Origin: Rikenellaceae bacterium | GTDB taxonomy: Bacteria; Bacteroidota; Bacteroidia; Bacteroidales; UBA932 | NCBI GenBank assembly: GCA_900769885.1 | Contig: CAAGIG010000058.1 | Span: forward strand, 1-33,524 | Direction of reading: 5' to 3' | DNA length: 33,524 nucleotides | The notes under the pieces: generated by a model | What the model was told of the DNA's origin: nothing | Databases searched by the model: none | Seen by the model: only the letters and a program-made list of their open reading frames with translations | Position numbers and translations under genes: made by a program | Shown: piece by piece, positions 16,803-24,173 of the stretch | Layout of the letters: each line of letters begins with the position of its first letter | Position numbering within the stretch: the stretch's first letter is position 1

Positions 16803-18151
16803 TGAAACCAACTTTATACAATTTCAACTATTCACAAGATATTGTACACCTTCAAACCAAATTTTCATTGTTCCAACGCGTGTCCAATATCATATTCTCG
16901 ATAACCTTTGAAGAAGGATTTGAGGATAATATTATGTATCAGGCAATACAGTTGCTAATCGAGAGAAATGACTGCCTCCGTCTGAAAACAATCAAAGAAG
17001 GCAAGGAGATAAAACAATATTTTGAAAAAGAGAGAAATATTGAAGAAATCCCATCAATTAAATTCAGGAGTGCCAAAGAGATGGATCACTTCTTTAAACG
17101 ATTCCGAAGAGGGGCACTCAAACTCAACAAAGGGGAAACTGCAAAATTTGTCTTTGCGACAAATCCTTCTGGCGAGAAGATGCTTATTGTCAAAATCAGC
17201 CACTTTGTGGCAGACACATACGGTATCGGTATCCTGATAAATGATTTGTACGCAATATATAAAGCACTTACAAACAACAGCGAACTTCCCGCCGCACCCG
17301 GAAAATTTGAAGACCTCATCAAAAACGACACAGCATACCGTTCTAACGATTTTGCAACTACAAAAGACAGAGAATTCTTCAAAGAATATTACGAAAAACG
17401 ACACCCACAACACCCCGAATATTGTGGAATCCACGGAGAGAGAAGCGACAGATGGAGAAAATTGAAAGCCAAAGGGAAATTTGCTCTACCCTATTTCTTT
17501 GTAAAATGCGATACAGAAGGATACCGTTTTGTAATCCCTTCTGCAATCACTGAGAAAGCGGCACAATGGTGTGAAGAGCAATCGATATCAATGAATACAT
17601 TCTTCTTCTACACCTGCGCAATAGCTTGTTCACTACTGAATGACAAAGCTCCATACCAGTTACCATTGGAACTGCTCAACTGCAGGGCGACAGTTGCAGA
17701 TAAAAAGGCTGCAGGAACAAAAGTCCAGAGTTTGAGTGTATACACCACAGTTGACTACAAGAAAACATTTAATGAAAACATAGCCGAACTCGCTGCAGAC
17801 CAGAACGAACTGTACAGACACACCAAACTGACATACCTTGAAATTCAGGATATAGAGCACAAATTATGGAACTATTCAATGCTTAGTCAGATAACAAACT
17901 TCTGTTTTTCATTTATCCCGTTTGATACTCCCAAAGGAATCCAATTGCAAGTACACTCAAATGGAAAAGGGGCATTGGCTGCATATATCGCACTGATGCT
18001 GAATATCAAAACAAACGAAATCTATGTCAACTACGATGTACAGACAATGATGTGTAGTGCGAAAGACTTGATTGAATTCCAAAACACTTACATCAATGTT
18101 ATTGAGACCGTACTCAAAAACCAGAACACCCCACTAAATAATATTTTCTAA
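16802..18151 (+). CDS. Stand-alone condensation-domain protein
   Basis: 449 aa, the size of one NRPS condensation (C) domain or related acyltransferase. Seen: an N-terminal chloramphenicol-acetyltransferase-like half with the active-site segment ISHFVADTYG at about 132-141; this corresponds to HHxxxDG with the first His replaced by Ser133, while the catalytic His134 and Asp138 remain. The second half has the ELLNCRATVADKKAAG region that fits the latch area of the fold. C domains join an acyl or aminoacyl group on a carrier protein to an amine or alcohol acceptor. It sits two bases before the AMP ligase gene. The acceptor is unknown. Alternatives are an alcohol O-acyltransferase of the WES/PapA kind. 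Confidence 0.8.
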   Translation: MKPTLYNFNYSQDIVHLQTKFSLFQRVSNIIFSITFEEGFEDNIMYQAIQLLIERNDCLRLKTIKEGKEIKQYFEKERNIEEIPSIKFRSAKEMDHFFKRFRRGALKLNKGETAKFVFATNPSGEKMLIVKISHFVADTYGIGILINDLYAIYKALTNNSELPAAPGKFEDLIKNDTAYRSNDFATTKDREFFKEYYEKRHPQHPEYCGIHGERSDRWRKLKAKGKFALPYFFVKCDTEGYRFVIPSAITEKAAQWCEEQSISMNTFFFYTCAIACSLLNDKAPYQLPLELLNCRATVADKKAAGTKVQSLSVYTTVDYKKTFNENIAELAADQNELYRHTKLTYLEIQDIEHKLWNYSMLSQITNFCFSFIPFDTPKGIQLQVHSNGKGALAAYIALMLNIKTNEIYVNYDVQTMMCSAKDLIEFQNTYINVIETVLKNQNTPLNNIF

Positions 18152-18153
18152 CA

Positions 18154-19884
18154 ATGAGATACTATTCAGAACGCCAGTTACAGAAGAATAAACTGCTCAA
18201 AGATGGAGACTATACAAGCATCAGAGAGATGCTTGAAAGAATCCGGAAATATGTACCCAAGAACATAATACTTAGCGAATTAGATAGCAATACAAACATC
18301 ATAGACCACACCGCAGAAGAAATTTATGAAGAGGTGATGAACCTGGGAGAAGGATTTCACAGAGCCGGATTCCGCGGAAAACACATTGCTATAATTTCGG
18401 AGAACTGCTACAGATATATCATTGCAGACATTTGTATCTCGAGCGGAGTCGGTGTTGTCACCCCTATCGATGTGAATGCACCCGTACAACTTACAGCCAC
18501 CCTGCTGAACAAATGTGATGCAAATGCTGTACTTTGCGGCATTGAACAGGTAGATAAAATAAAGGAGATTCAAAAGGATTGCCCTCTTCTCCAGGAAATC
18601 ATCACAATAAACGGAAAAATCGAAGGCATTACCTCCTACGAAGAGCTTGTGGAACTTGGCAAGAAACACGCTGAAGAGAGCACATACCGTACAATGAAAC
18701 TCGATTTGGATGCTCCGGCAAAAATTTTGTTCACAAGTGGAACAACAGGGGCAAACAAAGGGGTTGTTCTTACCAATGCAAACCTTGCCGCCAATATGCT
18801 CAACGGGATGGACGCTATTCAAACAAGATCGAAAAGCAATACCTCGATGAGCGTACTTCCAATGCACCACGCAACTGAGATTAACACCCACATAATGGTT
18901 CGAATCGGAGTCGGCAGACGTACATTCATCTGCTCAAGTATGAGGACAATGATGAGAGACATCAAAATTTTCAAACCCGATGTTGTTACCATCGTTCCGA
19001 TGATTGCCAATGCATTCTACAAAAACATTATGAACGGTGTGCGCAAAGCGGGAAAAGAAGAAAAGCTCAACAAAGGAATCAAATTGTGCAATTTGCTCCG
19101 TAAATTCGGAATAGATATCACTCACAAACTCTTCCCAGAAGTATACGCACCCTTTGGCGGAAATCTCAATATGATTGTTTGCGGAGGCTCAATGCTTAAT
19201 CCTGTCACCATTAAAGGGCTTAATGACCTTGGTATCAGAATAGAAAACGGATATGGAATCACTGAATGCGGCCCGCTGATTTCAATGAATGGAGACACCC
19301 TCAAGGAACATCTCAGCGTTGGAAAATGTTGCCCTGACCTGCAAGTCAAAATTGCCAATGCCGACGAATCGGGAGTAGGAGAACTTTGCGTAAAAGGGAA
19401 AAGCGTATTCAAAGAATACTACAAAGACCCCGAGGCAACCAAAGCTGCCTTTGACAAGGATGGTTTCTTCAACACCGGAGACAGCGCCTATATTGACAAG
19501 GATGGAAAAATATTCCTCGTAGGAAGAAAGAAAAACACCATCGTGCTCGAAAATGGTAAAAATATCTGCCCCGAAGAGGTAGAAAATATCATTGAGACCA
19601 ATATAGACTATGCTGAAGATATTGTTGTTTATCAGGCAAAACATACCCTCGGACAAGCTTCGAGAGACATTATCTGCGCAGGTCTGTTCATTAAAGATGA
19701 ATCTGTCCGCTCTGACAGAGGAAGAATTGAAGCAGACTTCCTTAAAATAAATGAGTTGCTCCCTGACTACAAACGAATCGAATATATCGAACTTGCCGAA
19801 AGCGAGTACGAGAAAACCTCAACCAGAAAAATCAAAAGAACAATCCTGCCACAAGAGTGCTCAGGAAAAGGAATAATACTATAG
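18154..19884 (+). CDS. AMP-forming acyl/aryl ligase (ANL superfamily)
   Basis: 576 aa. Activates a carboxylic acid as acyl-AMP and passes it to a thiol, here most likely the carrier protein encoded next. Seen: P-loop TSGTTGANKG (194-203), GYGITECGP (motif A5 type), NTGDSAYIDKDGKIFLVGRKK (A7-A8 hinge) and the C-terminal TSTRKIKR with the lysine expected to contact acyl-AMP. The overall pattern is nearer to long-chain fatty acid or acyl-ACP ligases than to amino-acid adenylation domains, so a fatty or aryl acid is the likelier substrate. Four bases separate it from the carrier-protein gene. Confidence 0.9.
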   Translation: MRYYSERQLQKNKLLKDGDYTSIREMLERIRKYVPKNIILSELDSNTNIIDHTAEEIYEEVMNLGEGFHRAGFRGKHIAIISENCYRYIIADICISSGVGVVTPIDVNAPVQLTATLLNKCDANAVLCGIEQVDKIKEIQKDCPLLQEIITINGKIEGITSYEELVELGKKHAEESTYRTMKLDLDAPAKILFTSGTTGANKGVVLTNANLAANMLNGMDAIQTRSKSNTSMSVLPMHHATEINTHIMVRIGVGRRTFICSSMRTMMRDIKIFKPDVVTIVPMIANAFYKNIMNGVRKAGKEEKLNKGIKLCNLLRKFGIDITHKLFPEVYAPFGGNLNMIVCGGSMLNPVTIKGLNDLGIRIENGYGITECGPLISMNGDTLKEHLSVGKCCPDLQVKIANADESGVGELCVKGKSVFKEYYKDPEATKAAFDKDGFFNTGDSAYIDKDGKIFLVGRKKNTIVLENGKNICPEEVENIIETNIDYAEDIVVYQAKHTLGQASRDIICAGLFIKDESVRSDRGRIEADFLKINELLPDYKRIEYIELAESEYEKTSTRKIKRTILPQECSGKGIIL

Positions 19885-19888
19885 AGAT

Positions 19889-20122
19889 ATGAACACTAAA
19901 ACACAATTTCTGAATATACTCCAAGCATACGTAGACTTCCCAACAGAAGAAATACCGACAGACAAGCCTTTTAAGGCTGTCACCGGTATCGACTCTTTTA
20001 TGCTGATCGAACTTATCTCATCCATTGAAGACAATTTTGGATTTTCAATCCCCAATAAGGATCTGCAACAATTCAAAACCATCAATGATATCGTCGGATA
20101 TATCGATTCCAGACGTAACTAA
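19889..20122 (+). CDS. Acyl carrier protein, discrete
   Basis: 77 aa, acidic, helical. The phosphopantetheine site is Ser36 in GIDSFMLIELI, where the usual DSL reads DSF. Helix 2 follows directly, with the third-helix segment KDLQQFKTINDIVGYI. It is the last gene of the cassette and should carry the acyl group made by the ligase to the condensation enzyme. No phosphopantetheinyl transferase or thioesterase is nearby, so activation must come from elsewhere in the genome. A terminator hairpin follows within 20 bases. Confidence 0.9.
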   Translation: MNTKTQFLNILQAYVDFPTEEIPTDKPFKAVTGIDSFMLIELISSIEDNFGFSIPNKDLQQFKTINDIVGYIDSRRN

Positions 20123-20141
20123 CAAGCAATCATCAGTGTAG

Positions 20142-20162
20142 GACTCTCTTAGAATGAGAGTC
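20142..20162. terminator. Hairpin between the carrier-protein gene and the TonB receptor
   Basis: GACTCTC (20142-20148) and GAGAGTC (20156-20162) form a perfect 7-bp stem with a TTAGAAT loop. It lies between two converging genes. T tracts are poor on both sides, so it may stall or protect RNA ends as well as end transcription. Confidence 0.55.
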
Positions 20163-20176
20163 TTAGAATGAGAGTC
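20149..20176. repeat. Perfect 14-bp tandem duplication at the receptor stop codon
   Basis: TTAGAATGAGAGTC occurs twice head to tail (20149-20162 and 20163-20176). The second copy contains the last four codons and stop of the TonB-dependent receptor; the first copy builds the right arm of the hairpin. Confidence 0.9.
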
Positions 20177-22514
20177 TTACACCGAAATTATAATTTCTTG
20201 GAGCACCCCAGTATCCTGTAAACGACTGAGCATCGTGTCCAGCACCATCTTTACCTCTTTCCACATATACTGCGTCAAGTATATTGTTCAGGTTAAAGAA
20301 TAGGGTTACTGTAGCGGTATTGCGTATTCTTTGACTCCAGCTTACATTCATATCCAAAAGATGATAAGCGGGAATTCTGTATGAATCAGAATGGTCGTCG
20401 GCATCAGTTCGGCTGATGGGATCGAAATCTGCCCAGAATCTGTCGTTGTAACACCAACGCATTGAGACTGTTATATCACTATTCATAACATTTGTCAGTT
20501 TCAGAGGATGGAATTCAAAAGAGGCTCCAACTTGTGTTTGAGGCGCATCTCCCACGTGAAGATTATGACTGTAAACATCTATCAGTTCCATCGGTTCCTC
20601 TGTATAAGGGTCATAGATTGTTGCGTGAACATCATTTTTCCATCTCCAGTCACCTATTGAGGCAAAAGCATCCACCCTCAACACCTTTCCAAAACGATAG
20701 AACAATTCCATCTCTCCACCATAGTGGAACGCATCGAGACCCGTAACCATAAACCTGTATGACTCATCATCCAAAGGTTTGTATGGGTTGCTCTTTATGG
20801 TTTTGTTTTTCCAAAGAGCAGCATAGAATGTCGCTTCAGCACCAAAATTATCGTGAACAAAACGGTAGCCAAGCTCACCCATCACATTGTTTTCATTCTT
20901 GATATCCTTTGAGATAGCATTGTTTCCTGATGCAAAATAGACTCCGTAATATGGGGCTCTGCTGTAAAGTCCCGCATTAAGATACAACGAGTTATGCTTG
21001 TCAGCCTTATACAAAACTCCACCTTTAAAACTTCCACCAAGTCCGGACGCCCTGTCACTCCATTTATCCTCCGGAGCATAATTATAGGTATCCCACCTTC
21101 TCATTGTAACACCACTCAAAGAAAGACCGCTCTTGACAATCCAGTTTTTATTCTCTCCGAGAGTAAATGTACCCATACCATACACAGTTCCATAATGCAT
21201 ATTTCTACCGTTATAAGTACGGATAAAATCCCCTACAACCTTCTCCCCTTTTGAACCGTCTACCCAATAATCTCCACCGAGAAGATCTGTAATCTGTTCT
21301 CTCTCCCAAGTTGCATAGAGCTGATAATGGAGACCTGTTTCAAGGGAGATTCTATCATTGAAGTCAATTATGAAAGAAGTTTTCGCACCTGCCTGAGTAT
21401 GACCCGCCTGATAGTCACTCATAATATTCTGGGAAGCTCTGCGACCATTCACAGCCTCCTGGGATTCATTATATCCGATTACCGAATCCCAATCTATATG
21501 ACCATCCTTCTGGAACGAAATTATTTTCTTTCCTGTACTTTCTGTATAATATCCACCACCATCTCCAATTGCAAGATACAAAGCTGAGTTCAAAGAGATT
21601 TTTCGTCCCTTGGCATCAGTTGTATTATAGAAATGGTTCAAAGTGAAGTAGGGTTTGAAGTAGTTATTGCGGCTTATTGTCCTCTCTTTACCTTCATACC
21701 AGCCCCAGTTTTTATTGTAACCCACTCCATATTGTTCAATCTCCGAATAACTCAGACGGGAAGAACGTTGCGAGTGCTGCTCGGGAGAACCCAGCGCTGT
21801 AAATAACAAAGAGTGCTCCGAATTTATCTTTTTGCTTATCGAAGCGAGATAAGACCAGGCACTTACATCTGTAGACTCGACATATCCAGAACCCCAGGTA
21901 TAAGATCCTGAAAGATTGAAAGCCCAGCCTTTGCCCAAATCTCCCGAATTGATATTCAGAAAAGCTTTCTGAGTACCGTAACCGGCATAATAATAACCTG
22001 CTCCGGCACTGAATTTTTTGGACGGGCTGATAGTAATAATATTTATGGTTCCTCCCACAGAATTGTCAGAAAGCATAGAACCTCCGATACCCTTTTGAAG
22101 CTGGATAACAGATGTTGCGTCAGTCAGACCCATCCAGTTATTCCAGTACATACTGCCCGAAGTCAATCCAGAAATGGGAATACCATTTAACAGAATAGAG
22201 ATATTTTCTTGTTTAAAACCTCTGATATTAACAGTTGCATCCCCATAACTACCTGTTTCACGAGTGGCATAAATACCCGGAGTCGAAGACAAAATCTCGG
22301 GATAAGTCCTTGCAACAGAGATAGTTTGAATCTCATTAGAAGAAACAGTCTTCAGTCTCAATGGAGATGTCTGTTTTTTAGATACACCGGCCGAAATAAC
22401 GACCTCATTTAGAAGAATTGCTGTAGAGTCCTGATCTTTGACTCTGTTCTCTGCAACGGCAGAGTATGCGCATAGTGATAGCGCAAGAATTGATGCGATA
22501 ACTTTTTTTTTCAT
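20163..22514 (-). CDS. TonB-dependent outer-membrane receptor, probable flavin importer
   Basis: 783 aa from the ATG at 22514. A longer frame reaches 22574 but that part is inside the FMN aptamer, so MKKKVIASILALSLCAYSAVA is the start and signal peptide. Seen: a plug domain with LLNEVVISAG, NIRGFKQENISILLNGIPI and GGTINIIT, followed by a barrel ending in Phe (VRLSF). There is no carboxypeptidase-like extension and no SusD partner, so it is a single-protein receptor rather than a glycan system. Energy would come from TonB-ExbBD. The FMN riboswitch directly upstream makes riboflavin or another flavin the most likely ligand; the sequence alone would not show this. Confidence 0.92.
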   Translation of the reverse strand: MKKKVIASILALSLCAYSAVAENRVKDQDSTAILLNEVVISAGVSKKQTSPLRLKTVSSNEIQTISVARTYPEILSSTPGIYATRETGSYGDATVNIRGFKQENISILLNGIPISGLTSGSMYWNNWMGLTDATSVIQLQKGIGGSMLSDNSVGGTINIITISPSKKFSAGAGYYYAGYGTQKAFLNINSGDLGKGWAFNLSGSYTWGSGYVESTDVSAWSYLASISKKINSEHSLLFTALGSPEQHSQRSSRLSYSEIEQYGVGYNKNWGWYEGKERTISRNNYFKPYFTLNHFYNTTDAKGRKISLNSALYLAIGDGGGYYTESTGKKIISFQKDGHIDWDSVIGYNESQEAVNGRRASQNIMSDYQAGHTQAGAKTSFIIDFNDRISLETGLHYQLYATWEREQITDLLGGDYWVDGSKGEKVVGDFIRTYNGRNMHYGTVYGMGTFTLGENKNWIVKSGLSLSGVTMRRWDTYNYAPEDKWSDRASGLGGSFKGGVLYKADKHNSLYLNAGLYSRAPYYGVYFASGNNAISKDIKNENNVMGELGYRFVHDNFGAEATFYAALWKNKTIKSNPYKPLDDESYRFMVTGLDAFHYGGEMELFYRFGKVLRVDAFASIGDWRWKNDVHATIYDPYTEEPMELIDVYSHNLHVGDAPQTQVGASFEFHPLKLTNVMNSDITVSMRWCYNDRFWADFDPISRTDADDHSDSYRIPAYHLLDMNVSWSQRIRNTATVTLFFNLNNILDAVYVERGKDGAGHDAQSFTGYWGAPRNYNFGVRLSF

Positions 22515-22524
22515 AACTAAACTT

Positions 22525-22623
22525 CTTTCATCCAGACTATACTGTCGGTTCCGTAGTTTCATCGGATCAGCCAAAAGGCTCGCGGACTTTACCGCCGGTC
22601 GGGAATTTCACCCTGCCCTGAAA
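22525..22623 (-). promoter_or_regulatory. FMN riboswitch (RFN element)
   Basis: Read on the minus strand, the conserved blocks of the RFN family appear in order: AGGGTGAAATTCCC and GACCGGCGGTA (22614-22590), AGTCCGCGAGC (22588-22578), GATCCGATGAAAC then GGAACCGACAGT (22568-22541) and AGTCTGGATGAAAG (22538-22525). The P1 helix closes with TTTC (22623-22620) against GAAA (22529-22526). Only about ten bases separate the aptamer from the receptor ATG and no terminator hairpin fits there, so FMN binding probably blocks translation initiation. When flavin is plentiful the receptor is shut off. Confidence 0.95.
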
Positions 22624-22636
22624 TTTATTTTCGGCG

Positions 22637-22644
22637 CAAATGTA
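22637..22644 (-). promoter_or_regulatory. Bacteroidota -7 box for the riboswitch-receptor transcript
   Basis: Minus-strand TACATTTG fits TAnnTTTG and would start the RNA near 22631, just before the aptamer. It overlaps the divergent promoter region of the gene at 22678. Confidence 0.65.
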
Positions 22645-22665
22645 TAAAAAAAATTTACAATTTTA

Positions 22666-22673
22666 TAAATTTG
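22666..22673 (+). promoter_or_regulatory. Bacteroidota -7 box directly before the propeller lipoprotein ATG
   Basis: TAAATTTG fits TAnnTTTG and ends only four bases before the ATG at 22678, so the mRNA should begin at or within a base or two of the start codon (leaderless). Confidence 0.6.
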
Positions 22674-22677
22674 CAGA

Positions 22678-23961
22678 ATGAAACGAATTGTACTCTTTTT
22701 CTCGACACTAATGATTTTGGCCGGATGCCAGGCTCCTACAGCGGGTTACGGATCACTCGAAGGAGTAGTCTATCCCAAAGACAATCAGGATAAAGCACTG
22801 TCAATGGTTGCTGTAATTTATGGTGACTCGGCTACATATACCAACATTGACGGATTTTTCAGATACGACACCATTCCCGAAGGGCTTCAAGGGCTCACTT
22901 TCAAGAAAGACGGATACTTTGATGTTGTCAAACAATTGAACATTGCCAGAGATATTGTAAATACCACAACAGTAGAGATGGAACTGGCACGCTGCGGATG
23001 GGCAGTAGGGGACCTCGATTCCTATTTTGGAACAATCCTTCGCACAACCAACGGTGGAGACAACTGGGTAAGACAAGGAGCCCCATCCATTATCCCCGAG
23101 GTCAATCTTATAGATGTATGTACAATCAATGACAATGAATGTTTCATCGTGGGAGAGCCCGATACAGTACACCGCAAATCGACAATCCTCTACACTAATA
23201 ATGGAGGAAATGAATGGAAAAACCTGGCACCGCAATCAATACCTTTAGTATCATACGGTTCAATTATCAGCAAAGATGGTAAAAAAATATGGTGTGCATC
23301 GAACGACTCTTCGGTCATTATCCTTTCATCTGATGCAGGAAAAAGCTGGAAACTCTCGATCAATTCAGAAAATATGAAATACTACTCTGCAATCACCACC
23401 TATGATGGAACAAACATCTGGGCCTGCGGAATGGCAAGAGAAGGGGGAGCAGCAATAGAGTACTCGGCAGACGGTGGTACATCCTGGGAATTTATTCCAG
23501 TTGGAGCAAGCACCGGAATCCAGGCTGCCACAGATATTTACGCAGATATCTATGGCACAATTTTTCTGACCGGAGATACCGGTATGGGACTTATGGTAAG
23601 CGAAGATATGGGACACACTTGGGAAAGTGTCGAATCGATGGGAACTGGAAATTCACTATTTACCCTTTCTGTCGTTGAAGGTTCAAAAATATGGACAGCA
23701 TCTGAGGCCGGCACACTCTATTACTACGCAGACACTGGAAAATTCTTCAACTCCTTTCCACAAGATGCACAACCCACAGATTATGTAAAAGATATCTCAT
23801 TCCTTAGAGACGGATTATGTGGCTCTGCCATTATCACACAAGTAGACAACCTGGGCTCCTCAATCTATTACACCACAGACGGAGGTTTAAACTGGAGCAA
23901 AAGCACTATACCCTATAACTTCATACTGAAAAATATCGATTTTGTAGGAGGAAACAATTAA
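22678..23961 (+). CDS. Beta-propeller lipoprotein with Asp-box (BNR/YCF48-like) repeats
   Basis: 427 aa. Lipobox LAGC with Cys17 predicts a lipid-anchored envelope protein. Residues about 25-100 resemble a carboxypeptidase-regulatory-like (transthyretin-type) domain: GSLEGVVYPKD and TNIDGFFRYDTIPEG. The remainder carries Asp-box motifs of the S/T-x-D-G-G-x-x-W type: TTNGGDNW (123-130), TNNGGNEW (173-180), SSDAGKSW (217-224), SADGGTSW (263-270), SEDMGHTW (308-315) and TTDGGLNW near the end, one per propeller blade. The Asp boxes are structural, and no sialidase catalytic residues were recognised, so an enzyme role is not claimed. It is a lone gene divergent from the flavin receptor and followed by RNA B. 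Confidence 0.85.
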   Translation: MKRIVLFFSTLMILAGCQAPTAGYGSLEGVVYPKDNQDKALSMVAVIYGDSATYTNIDGFFRYDTIPEGLQGLTFKKDGYFDVVKQLNIARDIVNTTTVEMELARCGWAVGDLDSYFGTILRTTNGGDNWVRQGAPSIIPEVNLIDVCTINDNECFIVGEPDTVHRKSTILYTNNGGNEWKNLAPQSIPLVSYGSIISKDGKKIWCASNDSSVIILSSDAGKSWKLSINSENMKYYSAITTYDGTNIWACGMAREGGAAIEYSADGGTSWEFIPVGASTGIQAATDIYADIYGTIFLTGDTGMGLMVSEDMGHTWESVESMGTGNSLFTLSVVEGSKIWTASEAGTLYYYADTGKFFNSFPQDAQPTDYVKDISFLRDGLCGSAIITQVDNLGSSIYYTTDGGLNWSKSTIPYNFILKNIDFVGGNN

Positions 23962-23972
23962 TCCGAAAATTT

Positions 23973-23989
23973 GTGGCACAGTGTTTGCA
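23973..23989 (+). promoter_or_regulatory. Sigma-54-type -24/-12 promoter of RNA B
   Basis: GTGGCACAGTGTTTGCA: GG at 23975-23976, then exactly ten bases, then GC at 23987-23988. TGGCAC and TTGCA match the RpoN consensus fully. It begins 11 bases after the stop codon of the propeller lipoprotein gene. Predicted start of transcription near 24001. Confidence 0.75.
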
Positions 23990-24000
23990 ATTGATTAATA

Positions 24001-24102
24001 CGGATAGTTTTCATAACCCAATATTTTTTTGGTTTCATAGGTTAAGTTTTAGGTTAAGTACAAGTCGAGCGCCCGCTGAGAAGCGAGGCGCTCTTTTCTT
24101 TT
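24001..24102 (+). ncRNA. Predicted trans-acting small RNA B (tandem TAGGTTAA family)
   Basis: About 100 nt without a credible reading frame, set between a full-consensus sigma-54 element and a strong terminator. It shares with RNA A the opening GATAGTTTT and the core TTTCATAGGTTAA followed by a second TAGGTTAA 12 nt later (copies at 24038-24045 and 24050-24057). Relative to A it carries about 23 extra bases (near 24011-24033), forming a weak AACC/GGTT hairpin and a second TTTTCATA. Only the core and the promoter/terminator layout are conserved, as expected for a family of paralogous regulatory RNAs. Ends are estimated. Confidence 0.68.
24067..24102 (+). terminator. Terminator of RNA B
   Basis: GAGCGCC plus CGCT (24067-24077) pair with AGCG and GGCGCTC (24082-24093), with one bulged A, around a GAGA tetraloop of the GNRA class. 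TTTTCTTTT follows. The helix sequence is unrelated to that of RNA A, while its form is the same. Confidence 0.92.
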
Positions 24103-24109
24103 GCATATC

Positions 24110-24154
24110 CAACAAATAAAAAAGTGACCGGGATATACTTAACCCGATCACTTT
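24110..24154 (-). terminator. Terminator of the fimbrial operon
   Basis: On the minus strand AAAGTGATCGGG pairs with CCCGGTCACTTT (one A/C mismatch) and is followed by TTTTTTATTTG. It begins 20 bases past the last fimbrial stop codon. The loop contains GGTTAAGTA, the same nine bases as in the core of RNA B. Confidence 0.88.
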
Positions 24155-24173
24155 CAAATATTAACAATTAAAC

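Noticed and set aside
18280..18891. 203-codon open frame on the minus strand inside the AMP ligase gene
   Set aside because: Cys-rich shadow frame opposite conserved ligase motifs; no start signal or family resemblance.
22515..22574. Upstream extension of the TonB receptor reading frame by 20 codons
   Set aside because: These bases are the conserved 3' half of the FMN aptamer, and a normal signal peptide starts at 22514.
22700..23961. Sialidase activity for the propeller lipoprotein
   Set aside because: Asp boxes are structural and occur in many propellers; no arginine triad or catalytic Tyr/Glu/Asp arrangement was recognised.
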